Source: Acidovorax delafieldii
GTDB lineage: Bacteria > Pseudomonadota > Gammaproteobacteria > Burkholderiales > Burkholderiaceae_C
Direction: 5' to 3'
NCBI RefSeq assembly: GCF_007993815.1
Contig: NZ_VJWE01000014.1
Location: 124,001-188,000 of the forward strand
Length of the DNA: 64,000 nt
This document shows, piece by piece, positions 48,271 to 57,558 of the stretch (positions are counted from its first letter, which is position 1; every line of letters begins with the position of its first letter). The translations under genes were made by a program, and so were the position numbers. A model generated the notes under the pieces. It saw nothing but the letters and a program-made list of their open reading frames with translations. It was not told where the DNA came from and ran no database searches.

Positions 48271-49071
48271 ATGAACCACCCAGCCTCCCCCGTGACCACG
48301 ACCGTGCCCCGGTTCGAGGAGCTTGTCGCTCCCTCGCATTGGCGCACGGTCGATTTCATTTCAGACCTGCACCTGCAGGCCAGCGAGCCCGCCACGGTGG
48401 CCGCATTCCAGCAGTATCTGGAAGGCACCACGGCAGACGCCCTCTTTATCCTGGGCGACCTGTTCGAAGTGTGGGTGGGCGACGATGCCATGAGCGAGCC
48501 CAGCAGCTTCGAAGCCCGGGGCTGCGCCCTCCTTCGGGCCGCCGCGCAGCGCCTGCCGGTGTACTTCATGCATGGCAACCGCGACTTCCTGGCGGGCCCT
48601 GCCTTCCTGGCTGGGTGCGGCATCACCGGCCTGGCAGACCCCACAGTCCTGGTCTTTGGCGGCCAGCGGTATGTCCTGAGCCACGGCGACCTGCTGTGCC
48701 TGGACGATGTGGACTACCAGCGTTTTCGCCTGCAGGCCCGCAGCGCCGCCTGGCAGCAGCAATTTCTGACCCAGCCTTTGGCCACGCGCCGCGTGCAGGC
48801 GCGCGGCATCCGCCAGGAAAGCGAGGCGCGCAAGCAGTCTGGGGCCACGTACGCCGATGTGGACAGCCCCGCCGCCATCGCCTGGATGCAGGCCGCAGGC
48901 GCCCACACCCTCATCCACGGCCACACCCACCGGCCAGCCGACCATGTGCTGGCTGCGGGTCTGCAACGCGTGGTGCTGAGCGACTGGGATGCTGCAGCAT
49001 TGCCCCCCCGGCTGGAAACACTGCGTTTGTCCAGCGCGGGCTTGGAACGGCTGCCCCTGGCCCCCAAGTAA
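48271..49071 (+). CDS. lpxH: UDP-2,3-diacylglucosamine pyrophosphatase LpxH
   Basis: 266 residues. Metallophosphoesterase motifs are in LpxH order: ISDLHL, ILGDLFEVWVGDD, HGNRDF, LSHGDLL and HGHTHRP. It hydrolyses UDP-2,3-diacylglucosamine to lipid X in lipid A synthesis at the inner membrane. The start at 48271 is chosen; an in-frame TTG at 48250 is less likely. Confidence 0.95.
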   Translation: MNHPASPVTTTVPRFEELVAPSHWRTVDFISDLHLQASEPATVAAFQQYLEGTTADALFILGDLFEVWVGDDAMSEPSSFEARGCALLRAAAQRLPVYFMHGNRDFLAGPAFLAGCGITGLADPTVLVFGGQRYVLSHGDLLCLDDVDYQRFRLQARSAAWQQQFLTQPLATRRVQARGIRQESEARKQSGATYADVDSPAAIAWMQAAGAHTLIHGHTHRPADHVLAAGLQRVVLSDWDAAALPPRLETLRLSSAGLERLPLAPK

Positions 49072-49117
49072 CAGCGGTCATGAACTGAGCGGGCCCACCT
49101 CCCGCAGCCCGATCGCC

Positions 49118-49963
49118 ATGCCCCCCTTGCTCAACCGCCTCTGGCGCCGCGTGCGCGCCACCGTGGCCCCGGTGCCGGACATCTCCGCCACGCTGTGGCT
49201 GCAGACCGTGCAGCGCTACCCATTTCTGGCCGCACTGTCGCTGCACGACCAGGCCAAACTGCGTGTGCTGAGCGCGCTCTTTTTGCATCACAAGGAATTC
49301 CACGGTGCCCACGGCCTCATGGTGACCGACGCCATGGCCATCGACATTGCCGCGCAGGCCTGCTTGCCCCTTCTGCACTGGGGCGACCCCGCCAAGGCAC
49401 TCGACTGGTACGACGATTTTGTGGGCATCGTGCTGCACCCCGGCGAGGCCGTGGCCCGCCGCCAGACGATGGACGAAGCGGGCGTGGTGCACGAGCACAC
49501 CCAGGTGCTGCTGGGCGAGGCCATGGAGCGCGGCCCCATCATGCTCAGCTGGCAGCATGTGAGCAACGCCACCGAGAACACCGCGCGGGGCCACAACGTG
49601 GTGGTGCACGAGTTTGTGCACAAGCTGGATATGAAGAACGGCCAACCCAACGGCTGCCCTCCTTTGCCCGCAGGCTTCATGGGCACACGCACCGGCCGTG
49701 CGGCGTATGAAGCCTGGTGGGCAGCCTGGGAGCCCGCCTACGAACAGTTTCGCGAAAGCGTGATCATGGCCGAGCGCTTCGGCGCCGAACGGCCCTGGCT
49801 GGACGCGTACGGCGCCACCTCGCCCTCCGAGTTCTTTGCCGTGGCCTGCGAGGCGTACTTTGTGAATCGCGAACGGTTTGCCCAGGAGTTTCCGGGGCTG
49901 ATGCCGGTGCTGGATGCGTTCTTCGCAACGCAAACAACGCCAACCCATAAGACCATGTCTTGA
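49118..49963 (+). CDS. mtfA: Zinc peptidase MtfA (DgsA/Mlc anti-repressor)
   Basis: 281 residues. The zinc site HEFVH sits in VVVHEFVHKLD, with EFFAVACEAYF as the likely third-ligand region. SWQHVSNATENTARGHNVVV is typical of the family. MtfA acts as an aminopeptidase and in enterobacteria titrates the Mlc repressor; that link is not established here. Start at 49118. Confidence 0.92.
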   Translation: MPPLLNRLWRRVRATVAPVPDISATLWLQTVQRYPFLAALSLHDQAKLRVLSALFLHHKEFHGAHGLMVTDAMAIDIAAQACLPLLHWGDPAKALDWYDDFVGIVLHPGEAVARRQTMDEAGVVHEHTQVLLGEAMERGPIMLSWQHVSNATENTARGHNVVVHEFVHKLDMKNGQPNGCPPLPAGFMGTRTGRAAYEAWWAAWEPAYEQFRESVIMAERFGAERPWLDAYGATSPSEFFAVACEAYFVNRERFAQEFPGLMPVLDAFFATQTTPTHKTMS

Positions 49964-50103
49964 CCCGTTCCCCTCCCATTTGCGCAGTCTGTTGCACTTG
50001 CATTTCGTTACCTCCAACTGCGCCCACTCGTGGACTAGACTGGGGCGGCTTTCAATGGGTCCAAACAATAGTCCTGACACGCAAGGAAGGGAAAACGGAG
50101 TTT

Positions 50104-52338
50104 ATGCAACGTAACGTTTTCAAGAGTCGGCCTGCGCTGCCCCTGCTGCCCGTCACCGTCGCACTGCTGGTTTTGTCTGCGTGTGGAGGAGGCTCCTCCG
50201 ATACGCCAGCCCCCCCAACCCGCCCCGCGACCATGTCGCTGCTCGCAGGCAGTACCGATGGTCTGGGTAACCAAGACGGTGCTGCAACTGTTGCACGCTT
50301 TAGCAAAGACATCAAAGGACTGGCTGTGTCGCCGTCCGGTGATGTGGTGATCGCTGACGCGGGCAACAACGCCATCCGCAAGATTTCCACAACGGGGCAA
50401 GTCAGCACGGTCGCGGGCGGCGGCGTGACAAACATCAGCATCTATGCCACCCCCATCGTGAACTACGCGGATGGCACTGGCACGGCAGCCCAGTTCGGCG
50501 CGCCCGAAGCCGTGGCAGTGGACAGCGCAGGCAACACCTACGTAGCGGACACGAAAAACCACGTGGTGCGCAAGATCGATGCTGCGGGCAAAGCCACAAC
50601 CCTGGCCGGCCAGCCGGGAAAATGCGGCAATGCCGATGGGTCGGCACCGGCCGCGACCTTCTGCAATCCATCAAGCATCGCCGTGGATGGCGCAGGCACC
50701 GTGTACGTGGCCGAGATGGGCAGTGCCAATGGTCGAATTTCCCAAGTCTCGGGCAATCCCATCCGCAAAATCAGCGCTACCGGGGAAGTGACTACGGTGG
50801 TCTTCAAAGCCAGCCAGATGCCAAGCCGGCAACACTTTTCGGGCGGTGCCTACGTCTACTTCTACATACCCGTGCGCCTTGCCGTCGATGCCGGTGGGAC
50901 GCTCTACGTAGCGGATCCCAACGATCACGTCGTGCGCAAGTTCGAACCGAATGGCCAGGTCACAGTGCTGGCTGGCACAGTGAGTGAAAACAACGCGGGC
51001 TACATGGACGGCGCGGGGACAGCCGCCAAGTTCCACGGCCTGGACGCCATTGCGCTGGACCGCCAGAACCAAGCGTATGTGTTGGACGGCGATGGCGTCA
51101 ACAAACGGATCCGCCGGGTCGGCAGCGATGGCACTGTGTCCACAATCGTGCAGTCCCCCCGATGCAGCATGTTTGAAACCCTGGGCCAAAGCCCCTGCTC
51201 GGCAACTCACCTGGCCGTTGATGCTGCCGGCGGCCTGCTGGTGAACGAATTCGGTTCAATGGACGGCAGCGCCTACGTTACCTACTCCTCGGTCCGGCGG
51301 TTTACCGCCGACGGGCTTACATCCAGTGTGGTGGCAGGTTCACTCTCCGGCTTTGGAGCCCTCGACGGCACGGGCGGCGCTGCGCGCTTTGCACTGCCTA
51401 CCGGACTGGCCTTCGGCAAGGGCGGCACGCTGTACGCGGCGGACAGCCTCAACCACACCCTTCGCACCATCTCTGCCGAGGGGGTGACGCGCACTATCGG
51501 TGTGCCGACCCAATCCTGCTATCGCGCTGAGCCCGGCAGGGTCACCGAAACCAGCTTCTGCTACGTAACGACGCTGGCGCTGGACGGTGCTGAAAACCTC
51601 TATGTACCCACCGGCAACAGGATCATGAAGGTCACGCCCGCCGGGGACGTGAGCCTCCTCGTCGACCTGACGGCCTGGGTCTACAGCCCGGGCGGGGCAG
51701 GCTACGACCAGGTGCAGGGCATCGCCTTGGACAGTGCCGGCAACGTGTATGTCGCGATGGAAACCAGCGGGGTCATCTTCAAGATCAGCCCCACCGGGCA
51801 ACCTGTGGTGTTCGCGGGCAGTCTGCATGTACGAGGGCATGCGGACGGGCAAGGCAGTGCCGCACGGTTCTCGGCCCTCGGCAACATGACGACCGACGCT
51901 AGCGGCAACTTCTACGTGGTCGACGGCAAGGACTACCCAAGCCAGGGTATCGGCCCGACCGTGCGCAAGATCACGCCCGAAGGCGTGGTCAGCACCATCG
52001 CGGGCAAGGCGGACGCCGCCCCCGGCTGGGTGGACGGTGCCAGGGACGTTGCACGTTTCAGGGTTGCCGACGAACCTCTCATATCTTCGCTGCAGAGCGC
52101 CCAGTTGGCGGTGGACGGCTCAGGCAATGTGTATATCACCGACCCGATCACCAGCGTCATCCGAAAGATCGCGGCGGCCGATGGCCAAGTCAGTACGCTG
52201 GTGGGCCAGCCGGGGCGCTACGGTTTCACCGCAGGCCCCCTCCCAGGTATGGTCAACCGCCCCGTGGGTATTGCGGTGCGCAACTCCACGCTGTACATCT
52301 CGATGCCCAACGCTGTGGTGCAGGTGCACTTGCCGTGA
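50104..52338 (+). CDS. NHL-repeat beta-propeller lipoprotein 1
   Basis: 744 residues. A lipoprotein signal ends LSAC followed by GGGSSDTPAPP. About ten NHL-like units follow, each with a VADxxNHVVRKI-type strand, for example VVIADAGNNAIRKIS, YVADTKNHVVRKID, VADPNDHVVRKFE and YITDPITSVIRKIA. This predicts one or two beta-propellers outside the inner membrane. It is the first of four tandem paralogues. Start at 50104, with CGGAG close upstream. Ligand or partner unknown. Confidence 0.88.
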   Translation: MQRNVFKSRPALPLLPVTVALLVLSACGGGSSDTPAPPTRPATMSLLAGSTDGLGNQDGAATVARFSKDIKGLAVSPSGDVVIADAGNNAIRKISTTGQVSTVAGGGVTNISIYATPIVNYADGTGTAAQFGAPEAVAVDSAGNTYVADTKNHVVRKIDAAGKATTLAGQPGKCGNADGSAPAATFCNPSSIAVDGAGTVYVAEMGSANGRISQVSGNPIRKISATGEVTTVVFKASQMPSRQHFSGGAYVYFYIPVRLAVDAGGTLYVADPNDHVVRKFEPNGQVTVLAGTVSENNAGYMDGAGTAAKFHGLDAIALDRQNQAYVLDGDGVNKRIRRVGSDGTVSTIVQSPRCSMFETLGQSPCSATHLAVDAAGGLLVNEFGSMDGSAYVTYSSVRRFTADGLTSSVVAGSLSGFGALDGTGGAARFALPTGLAFGKGGTLYAADSLNHTLRTISAEGVTRTIGVPTQSCYRAEPGRVTETSFCYVTTLALDGAENLYVPTGNRIMKVTPAGDVSLLVDLTAWVYSPGGAGYDQVQGIALDSAGNVYVAMETSGVIFKISPTGQPVVFAGSLHVRGHADGQGSAARFSALGNMTTDASGNFYVVDGKDYPSQGIGPTVRKITPEGVVSTIAGKADAAPGWVDGARDVARFRVADEPLISSLQSAQLAVDGSGNVYITDPITSVIRKIAAADGQVSTLVGQPGRYGFTAGPLPGMVNRPVGIAVRNSTLYISMPNAVVQVHLP

Positions 52339-52518
52339 ACGCACCGCATGTCCGATGAGAGGTTGGTATTCGCTGTGACTGCGCAATCAGCGAGCATTTG
52401 AGGCCCCAGCACGTTTCTATCCATGGCACCGCTCTGGCGATCCCGACACACGTCTTCAACGGGCTGATGGCCATCCTTGCCAAACTGCGATCCAGGCGCA
52501 GATTTGTAGGGAAGTTAT

Positions 52519-54665
52519 ATGCAAAGCAAACCATGCACTCCAGACCGAGGTCGCTGGAGGCTGCTGGCCTCGCTGGCAATCCCTGTGCTTGGATCCTGCG
52601 GCGGAGGTTCCAGCGATACACCAGCCCCGCCACCGCCGCCCGCTTCAGCCTCTCGGTCCGCGGCCTAGCTGTTGCACCTAATGGAGACTTGGTAATAGCG
52701 GATGCCGGCAACAACGCCATCCGCAAGCTGTCTACCGCAGGGCAGGTGAGCACACTGGCCGGGGGTAGCGATGTATTGCCACAGATACCCGTTGCAACGC
52801 CCGCCGCGAACCACGCGAACGGAACGGGTGGAGCTGCAAAATTCAAGGCGCCTCAAGCGGTGGCTGTGGACGCAGCGGGCAACACCTATGTGGCAGACAC
52901 AGACAACCATGTCGTACGCAAGATCGATCCGGCTGGCAACACATCCACCCTCGCAGGTCAGCCAGGGGTGTGCGGCAACACAGATGGATTCGGCTCTTCG
53001 GCAACGTTCTGCCTACCAACAAGCATCGCAGTAGACGGCTCAGGCAACGTGTACATCTCTGAGAGCATGGGGCTCAACGGCATCACCGGCAACCCCATTC
53101 GAAAAATCACGGCGGCGGGTGCCGTCAGCACCGTGACTTCCAAGGCAAGCCAAAAGACAAGCCGGATTCACTTTTCAGCAGGTACATACATTTATTTTTA
53201 TGCGCCTGTTCGCTTGGCCATCGACACCTCAGGCACCCTTTACGCAGCAGACCCAAACGACAAGGTCATACGTAAATACTCTCCTCAGGGATCGGCAACA
53301 ATCGTCTCCGGCACGGTGGCCGAAGACTACGGATACCACTATGCCGATGGACCGGCCAACGTCGCCAAGTTCGGGACCATGGACGCCATTGCCCTTGACA
53401 GAAAAGACCGGCTGTACGTGCTGGACGCAGGAATCGGTGGAAAGCGTATACGCCGCATAGAAAGCGATGGCTCCGTATCCACCGTTGTGGGTCCGACCCC
53501 CTCCTGCGACGATTCAAATGCACCATACTTATGCTGGGGTCAGGATCTTGCAATCGACGCTTCTGGTAATTTTTTGGTGAACGAGTCGCCATCCATCACT
53601 GGAAGTCCGATTCAGCAATACTCGCTCATCCGCCGTTTCACCTCCGATGGAGCATCTTCCAGTGTGGTAGCCGGTTCCACGACGGGCGTCGGCTTCGCTG
53701 ATGGCACAGGCGCGGCGGCTCGGTTCTATATGCCATCGGGACTTGCCGCAGGCAAGGCAGGCAAGCTGTATGTAGCGGACACTGGGAACAATGTGATCCG
53801 CGTTGTTTCACCCACAGGGGTCACTCGTACCCTGGGAGCATCGGGCAAGCCTTGCGCGTCATCGGGTGGTAAGGTTTCCGAATTGAGCTTCTGCTTTGTT
53901 CAAATGCTGGCGGTAGACGCCGCTGAAAGCCTCTATGTGCCCAATGCCGCCCGCATCGTCAAAGCGACACCGGCCGGCGATGTCGTTTTGGTAGCAGATC
54001 TTGCTGCCCTGATGTACGACCCGCAGATGCGAGCCAACGACAACATCGCAGGCATCGCTGTCGACAGCGTTGGTAACGTGTACGCGGCGGCCGCTTCGGG
54101 GAGTGCCATTGTCAAGATTCCCCTGGTTGGCGAGCCTGTGGTGTTTGCAGGGGCCCTGCGCGCATTGGGGCACGCCGATGGACAAGGGAACACCGCCCGT
54201 TTTTCCAGGCTCGGCAACATGGCCATCGACTCCAAAGACAACCTGTACGTCATCGACGGCATGGGTGACGATAACAGTGTTGGCCCCACCGTGCGCAAGA
54301 TCACGCCTGCCGGAGTGGTCAGTACCATCGCTGGCTCTGCGACCGAAGCACCGGGCCTGGTGGACGGGAGCCGGGCAGATGCCCGCCTGACGGTATCTCA
54401 GCCTGGCTTCGGTTCAATGCAAAGTGCTCGCCTGAGACTAGACGACCAAGGAAATGTGTACGTCAGGGACTCCGTTCATAGTGTGGTGCGTAAAATTGCC
54501 GTCGCGGATGGCAGTGTGAGCACGCTGGCGGGGCAACGGACTCGTTAGGGTTTTACCCCCGGCGATTTGCCAGGCATGGTCAACCGGCCCGTTGGGGTTG
54601 CGGCGCAAGGCTCCACACTCTACGTGACAACGTCAAACGCGGTGGCCGCTATCAAGCTGCCCTGA
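52519..54665 (+). pseudogene. NHL-repeat lipoprotein 2, decayed copy
   Basis: From the ATG at 52519 a lipoprotein signal (LLASLAIPVLGSC, then GGGSSDTPAPPPPP) matches the paralogues, but the frame hits a stop soon after. The NHL body continues in another frame (FSLSVRGLAVAPNGDLVIAD), and the usual LLAG..DG..NQDG segment between them is gone, as if a short deletion between Pro/Ala-rich repeats shifted the frame. Near the end an in-frame TAG at 54546-54548 stands where paralogue 1 has TAC (Tyr), and the normal C-terminus continues to 54665. Two independent lesions mark it as a pseudogene; sequencing error is the alternative. Confidence 0.8.
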
Positions 54666-55142
54666 TGCCATTGCGGGGCCATACCGCCATCAGGAAGCGG
54701 GCTTGGCGATAAGCGAGCAGACAGGCCACAGTCGCCTGCCTCATCGACTCCCACGCGGCCGCCCATGCACAGCTTTGACACCAGCCTCCGGTGCCTAAGG
54801 TTATGCGAGGGCGACCTTCGGGTACCAGTGGCCTCATCTCCTCGGGCATTGCCCGTGCGCATCATGGATGCGTTGGGTGGGCCAGTCGCAGACGCAACCG
54901 ACGCAGGCATGACACAGCTGCAAACGCTACCGATAGCCACTAGCCCCTGGGCTGGCCCGTTTCAGCGCGCTACGCGAAGCCTGCACCGTTGATGGCACAT
55001 AGGGCAACGACCCGCTGCAGGCATGCCAAGTCTTGGTGAACGATATGCACTAACCAACTGTTACTTGGCAGTAGTAATACAAGCCCCATAGACTCGCTTC
55101 ATTACATTTTTTCAGCAATCAATATTCATCCACGGGAGTTTC
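54666..55142. other. Intergenic region, possible promoter of NHL gene 3
   Basis: 477 bp with no supported gene. TTGGCA at 55065-55070 and TAGACT at 55089-55094 are separated by 18 bp and could form a sigma-70-type promoter about 48 bp before the next start. Confidence 0.35.
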
Positions 55143-57410
55143 ATGGGGCACATCAGATCCAACGAACGACTGCGACGCGTCAGCCTGCTGGTTGCGTTGG
55201 TAGCCACCACTGTCACCGCTTGCGGGGGGGGCTCTGGCGGCTCCGTGGAAACGCCTGCACCGCCGCCATCGCCGCCAGCCGTTCCGGCTACAGCCCTATC
55301 AGTCCTGGCTGGAGATCCCAATGGCGACGGCAATCAGGATGGCGCAGCGCTCAGCGAAGCCCGTTTCAACGTCGACATGGGTGGGATGGCGGTGACCACA
55401 TCAGGCGACGTCGTCATAGCGGACACAGGTAACCATCGCATCCGCAAACTGAGTGCCACCCAGGACCAGATCAGCACCTTGGCCGGTGGTGGAGGTCCAG
55501 CACCTGAGGTTGGCGTCAATTTTGCCGACGGTAACGGCCCTGACGCACGTTTCCGCAGACCCATGGCAGTCGCCGTCGATGGGGCAGGAAACACCTATGT
55601 TGCAGATACAGGAAACAATCTGGTCCGCAAAATCAGTGCAGCGGGCAAAGTCACCACGCTGGCCGGTAAACCGGGCGTCTGCGGCAACCAAGATGGCCCC
55701 ACTGGCATCGCGACCTTGTGCAATCCCAGCAGCATCGCTGTGGACAAGGCTGGCAATGTATTTGTGGCACAAGGTAACTCCGCAGCCAACGCCATTCGCA
55801 AGATTACTGCCGCAGGGGAAGTGAGCACGTTGGTCAGCAAAGCCAGTTTGTACGCAACCGCCCGGCCCGGTCCTTGGGGACCGACCTACTACTACGACCC
55901 TGTGCTCTTGGGGACCGACTCGACGGGAACGCTGTACGCCGCAGACCCCAACGACCACGTAATCCGGAAGTACACAGCCGACGGGCAAGCCACCTTGGTA
56001 TCTGGTAACGCAACTCAGAGTAATGAAGGGGATTCGGACGGCACGGCTTCTGCCGCGCAGTTCCGCACCTTCCGCGCCATGGCATTCGACGCCGCAGACC
56101 GCCTGCACGTCCTGGGCCCCGACAACACGGGCTACCCGACCATCCGTCGTATTGCAAGCGATGGCGCTGTGACGACGCTCTTTCGTGCGAAGTCTTGCAC
56201 CACCCAAACTGGTTTAGCTGTGGGCGCCCCAGGAACTCTGTGTACTGCAGCCCAACTGGCCGTCAAGGCCAGCGGCGAGTTTCTCGTCACCGAATATGGG
56301 TACCACGATGGCTCGTACAGGTACGCACAGCTGCGCAGCTACACACCGCAAGGCACTTCAACCATGGTCGCGGGACGGCCTTCCGCCGAAGGTTCTGAAG
56401 ATGGACAGGGTAGTAGCGCTCGCTTTGACCGGCCCGGTGCGCTGGCCTTCAACCCATCTGGGTCTCTGTACGTGCGGGACAACGGCAACATGTGGACGCG
56501 GGACAAAGGGAACAACACCATCCGCACAGTGCAAGCAGACGGCCTGGTGCGCACCTTGGGCAAGCCGGGCGGGCATTGCACGGCAGTCACTGGTATGGCC
56601 AGCGAATTTCTGGCTCTTTCGGGCCCGACCAGTGGGTACTTGCGGTACAACGGTGGCCCGCTGGCCACCGACAGTGCTGGAAACCTGTATACCGTCCATG
56701 AGACGCTCGTCCTCAAGATGCGCAATTGCGAGGTCACACTCCTGGCGGACTTGACGTCGCTGCTGACCACGTCCACTTACATATTCATGGGCAACAATGC
56801 GTCCGGTATTGCAGCGGACAGCAAAGGCAATGTCTACGTTTCCACGCTCAAGGGCGCAATTTTCAAGATTGACACGAATGGCGCCCTCACGCTGTTTGCA
56901 GGTACCGTTGCCACGATAGGCCATGTTGACGGGCAAGGGGCCGCAGCACAATTTGCGGCGCCGGGCTACATGACCATCGATGCAGCAGACAACCTGTATG
57001 TGGTCGACGGCCTGTCTGCTGTCAACGTCAAAGTCGGGCCCACCATCCGCAAGATCACGCCAGCCGGGATGGTCAGTACGTTGGCGGGCAATCCCAACAC
57101 CGCTGCTGGCTACGCTGATGGCCCCGCGGCAACTGCGCAATTCACGGTGGGCTCCACATCGTCCGGTGAGACAGCCAGCCTCGCAGTGGACAGCAAGGGC
57201 AACGTGTATGTCACAGATCCGGTCAACAGCGTGATCCGCAAGATTGCCCCTGACGGTCAGGTCAGCACACTGGTGGGGCAGCTGTGGAAGAACGGGTTTG
57301 CAGCAGGCGATCTGCCCGGCATCATCAATCGCCCGGCCGGAATCGCGGTGCGCAATTCAATGATGTACATATCGATGCCGAACGCGGTGGTGCAGGTGCA
57401 GTTGCCGTGA
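55143..57410 (+). CDS. NHL-repeat beta-propeller lipoprotein 3
   Basis: 755 residues. A lipoprotein signal (LVALVATTVTAC followed by GGGSGGSVETPAPPP) precedes a run of NHL units such as VVIADTGNHRIRKLS, YVADTGNNLVRKIS, YAADPNDHVIRKYT and YVTDPVNSVIRKIA. Intact and similar in length to copies 1 and 4. CGGGAG lies upstream of the ATG. The C-terminal RPAGIAVRNSMMYISMPNAV closely matches copy 1. Confidence 0.88.
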   Translation: MGHIRSNERLRRVSLLVALVATTVTACGGGSGGSVETPAPPPSPPAVPATALSVLAGDPNGDGNQDGAALSEARFNVDMGGMAVTTSGDVVIADTGNHRIRKLSATQDQISTLAGGGGPAPEVGVNFADGNGPDARFRRPMAVAVDGAGNTYVADTGNNLVRKISAAGKVTTLAGKPGVCGNQDGPTGIATLCNPSSIAVDKAGNVFVAQGNSAANAIRKITAAGEVSTLVSKASLYATARPGPWGPTYYYDPVLLGTDSTGTLYAADPNDHVIRKYTADGQATLVSGNATQSNEGDSDGTASAAQFRTFRAMAFDAADRLHVLGPDNTGYPTIRRIASDGAVTTLFRAKSCTTQTGLAVGAPGTLCTAAQLAVKASGEFLVTEYGYHDGSYRYAQLRSYTPQGTSTMVAGRPSAEGSEDGQGSSARFDRPGALAFNPSGSLYVRDNGNMWTRDKGNNTIRTVQADGLVRTLGKPGGHCTAVTGMASEFLALSGPTSGYLRYNGGPLATDSAGNLYTVHETLVLKMRNCEVTLLADLTSLLTTSTYIFMGNNASGIAADSKGNVYVSTLKGAIFKIDTNGALTLFAGTVATIGHVDGQGAAAQFAAPGYMTIDAADNLYVVDGLSAVNVKVGPTIRKITPAGMVSTLAGNPNTAAGYADGPAATAQFTVGSTSSGETASLAVDSKGNVYVTDPVNSVIRKIAPDGQVSTLVGQLWKNGFAAGDLPGIINRPAGIAVRNSMMYISMPNAVVQVQLP

Positions 57411-57558
57411 TCAACCCGCAGCCAGCTGCCGTGCACCGCGCTAGCGCTGGGCGTGCCGCAGCCATGGCGCCACCGCCAATCCTTGTGCAGTATCGCTGCG
57501 GCACGCTAGCCAGCGGCGGCACCCCACCCGTTCATTGTTATTCCTGAGGTACGCAACC

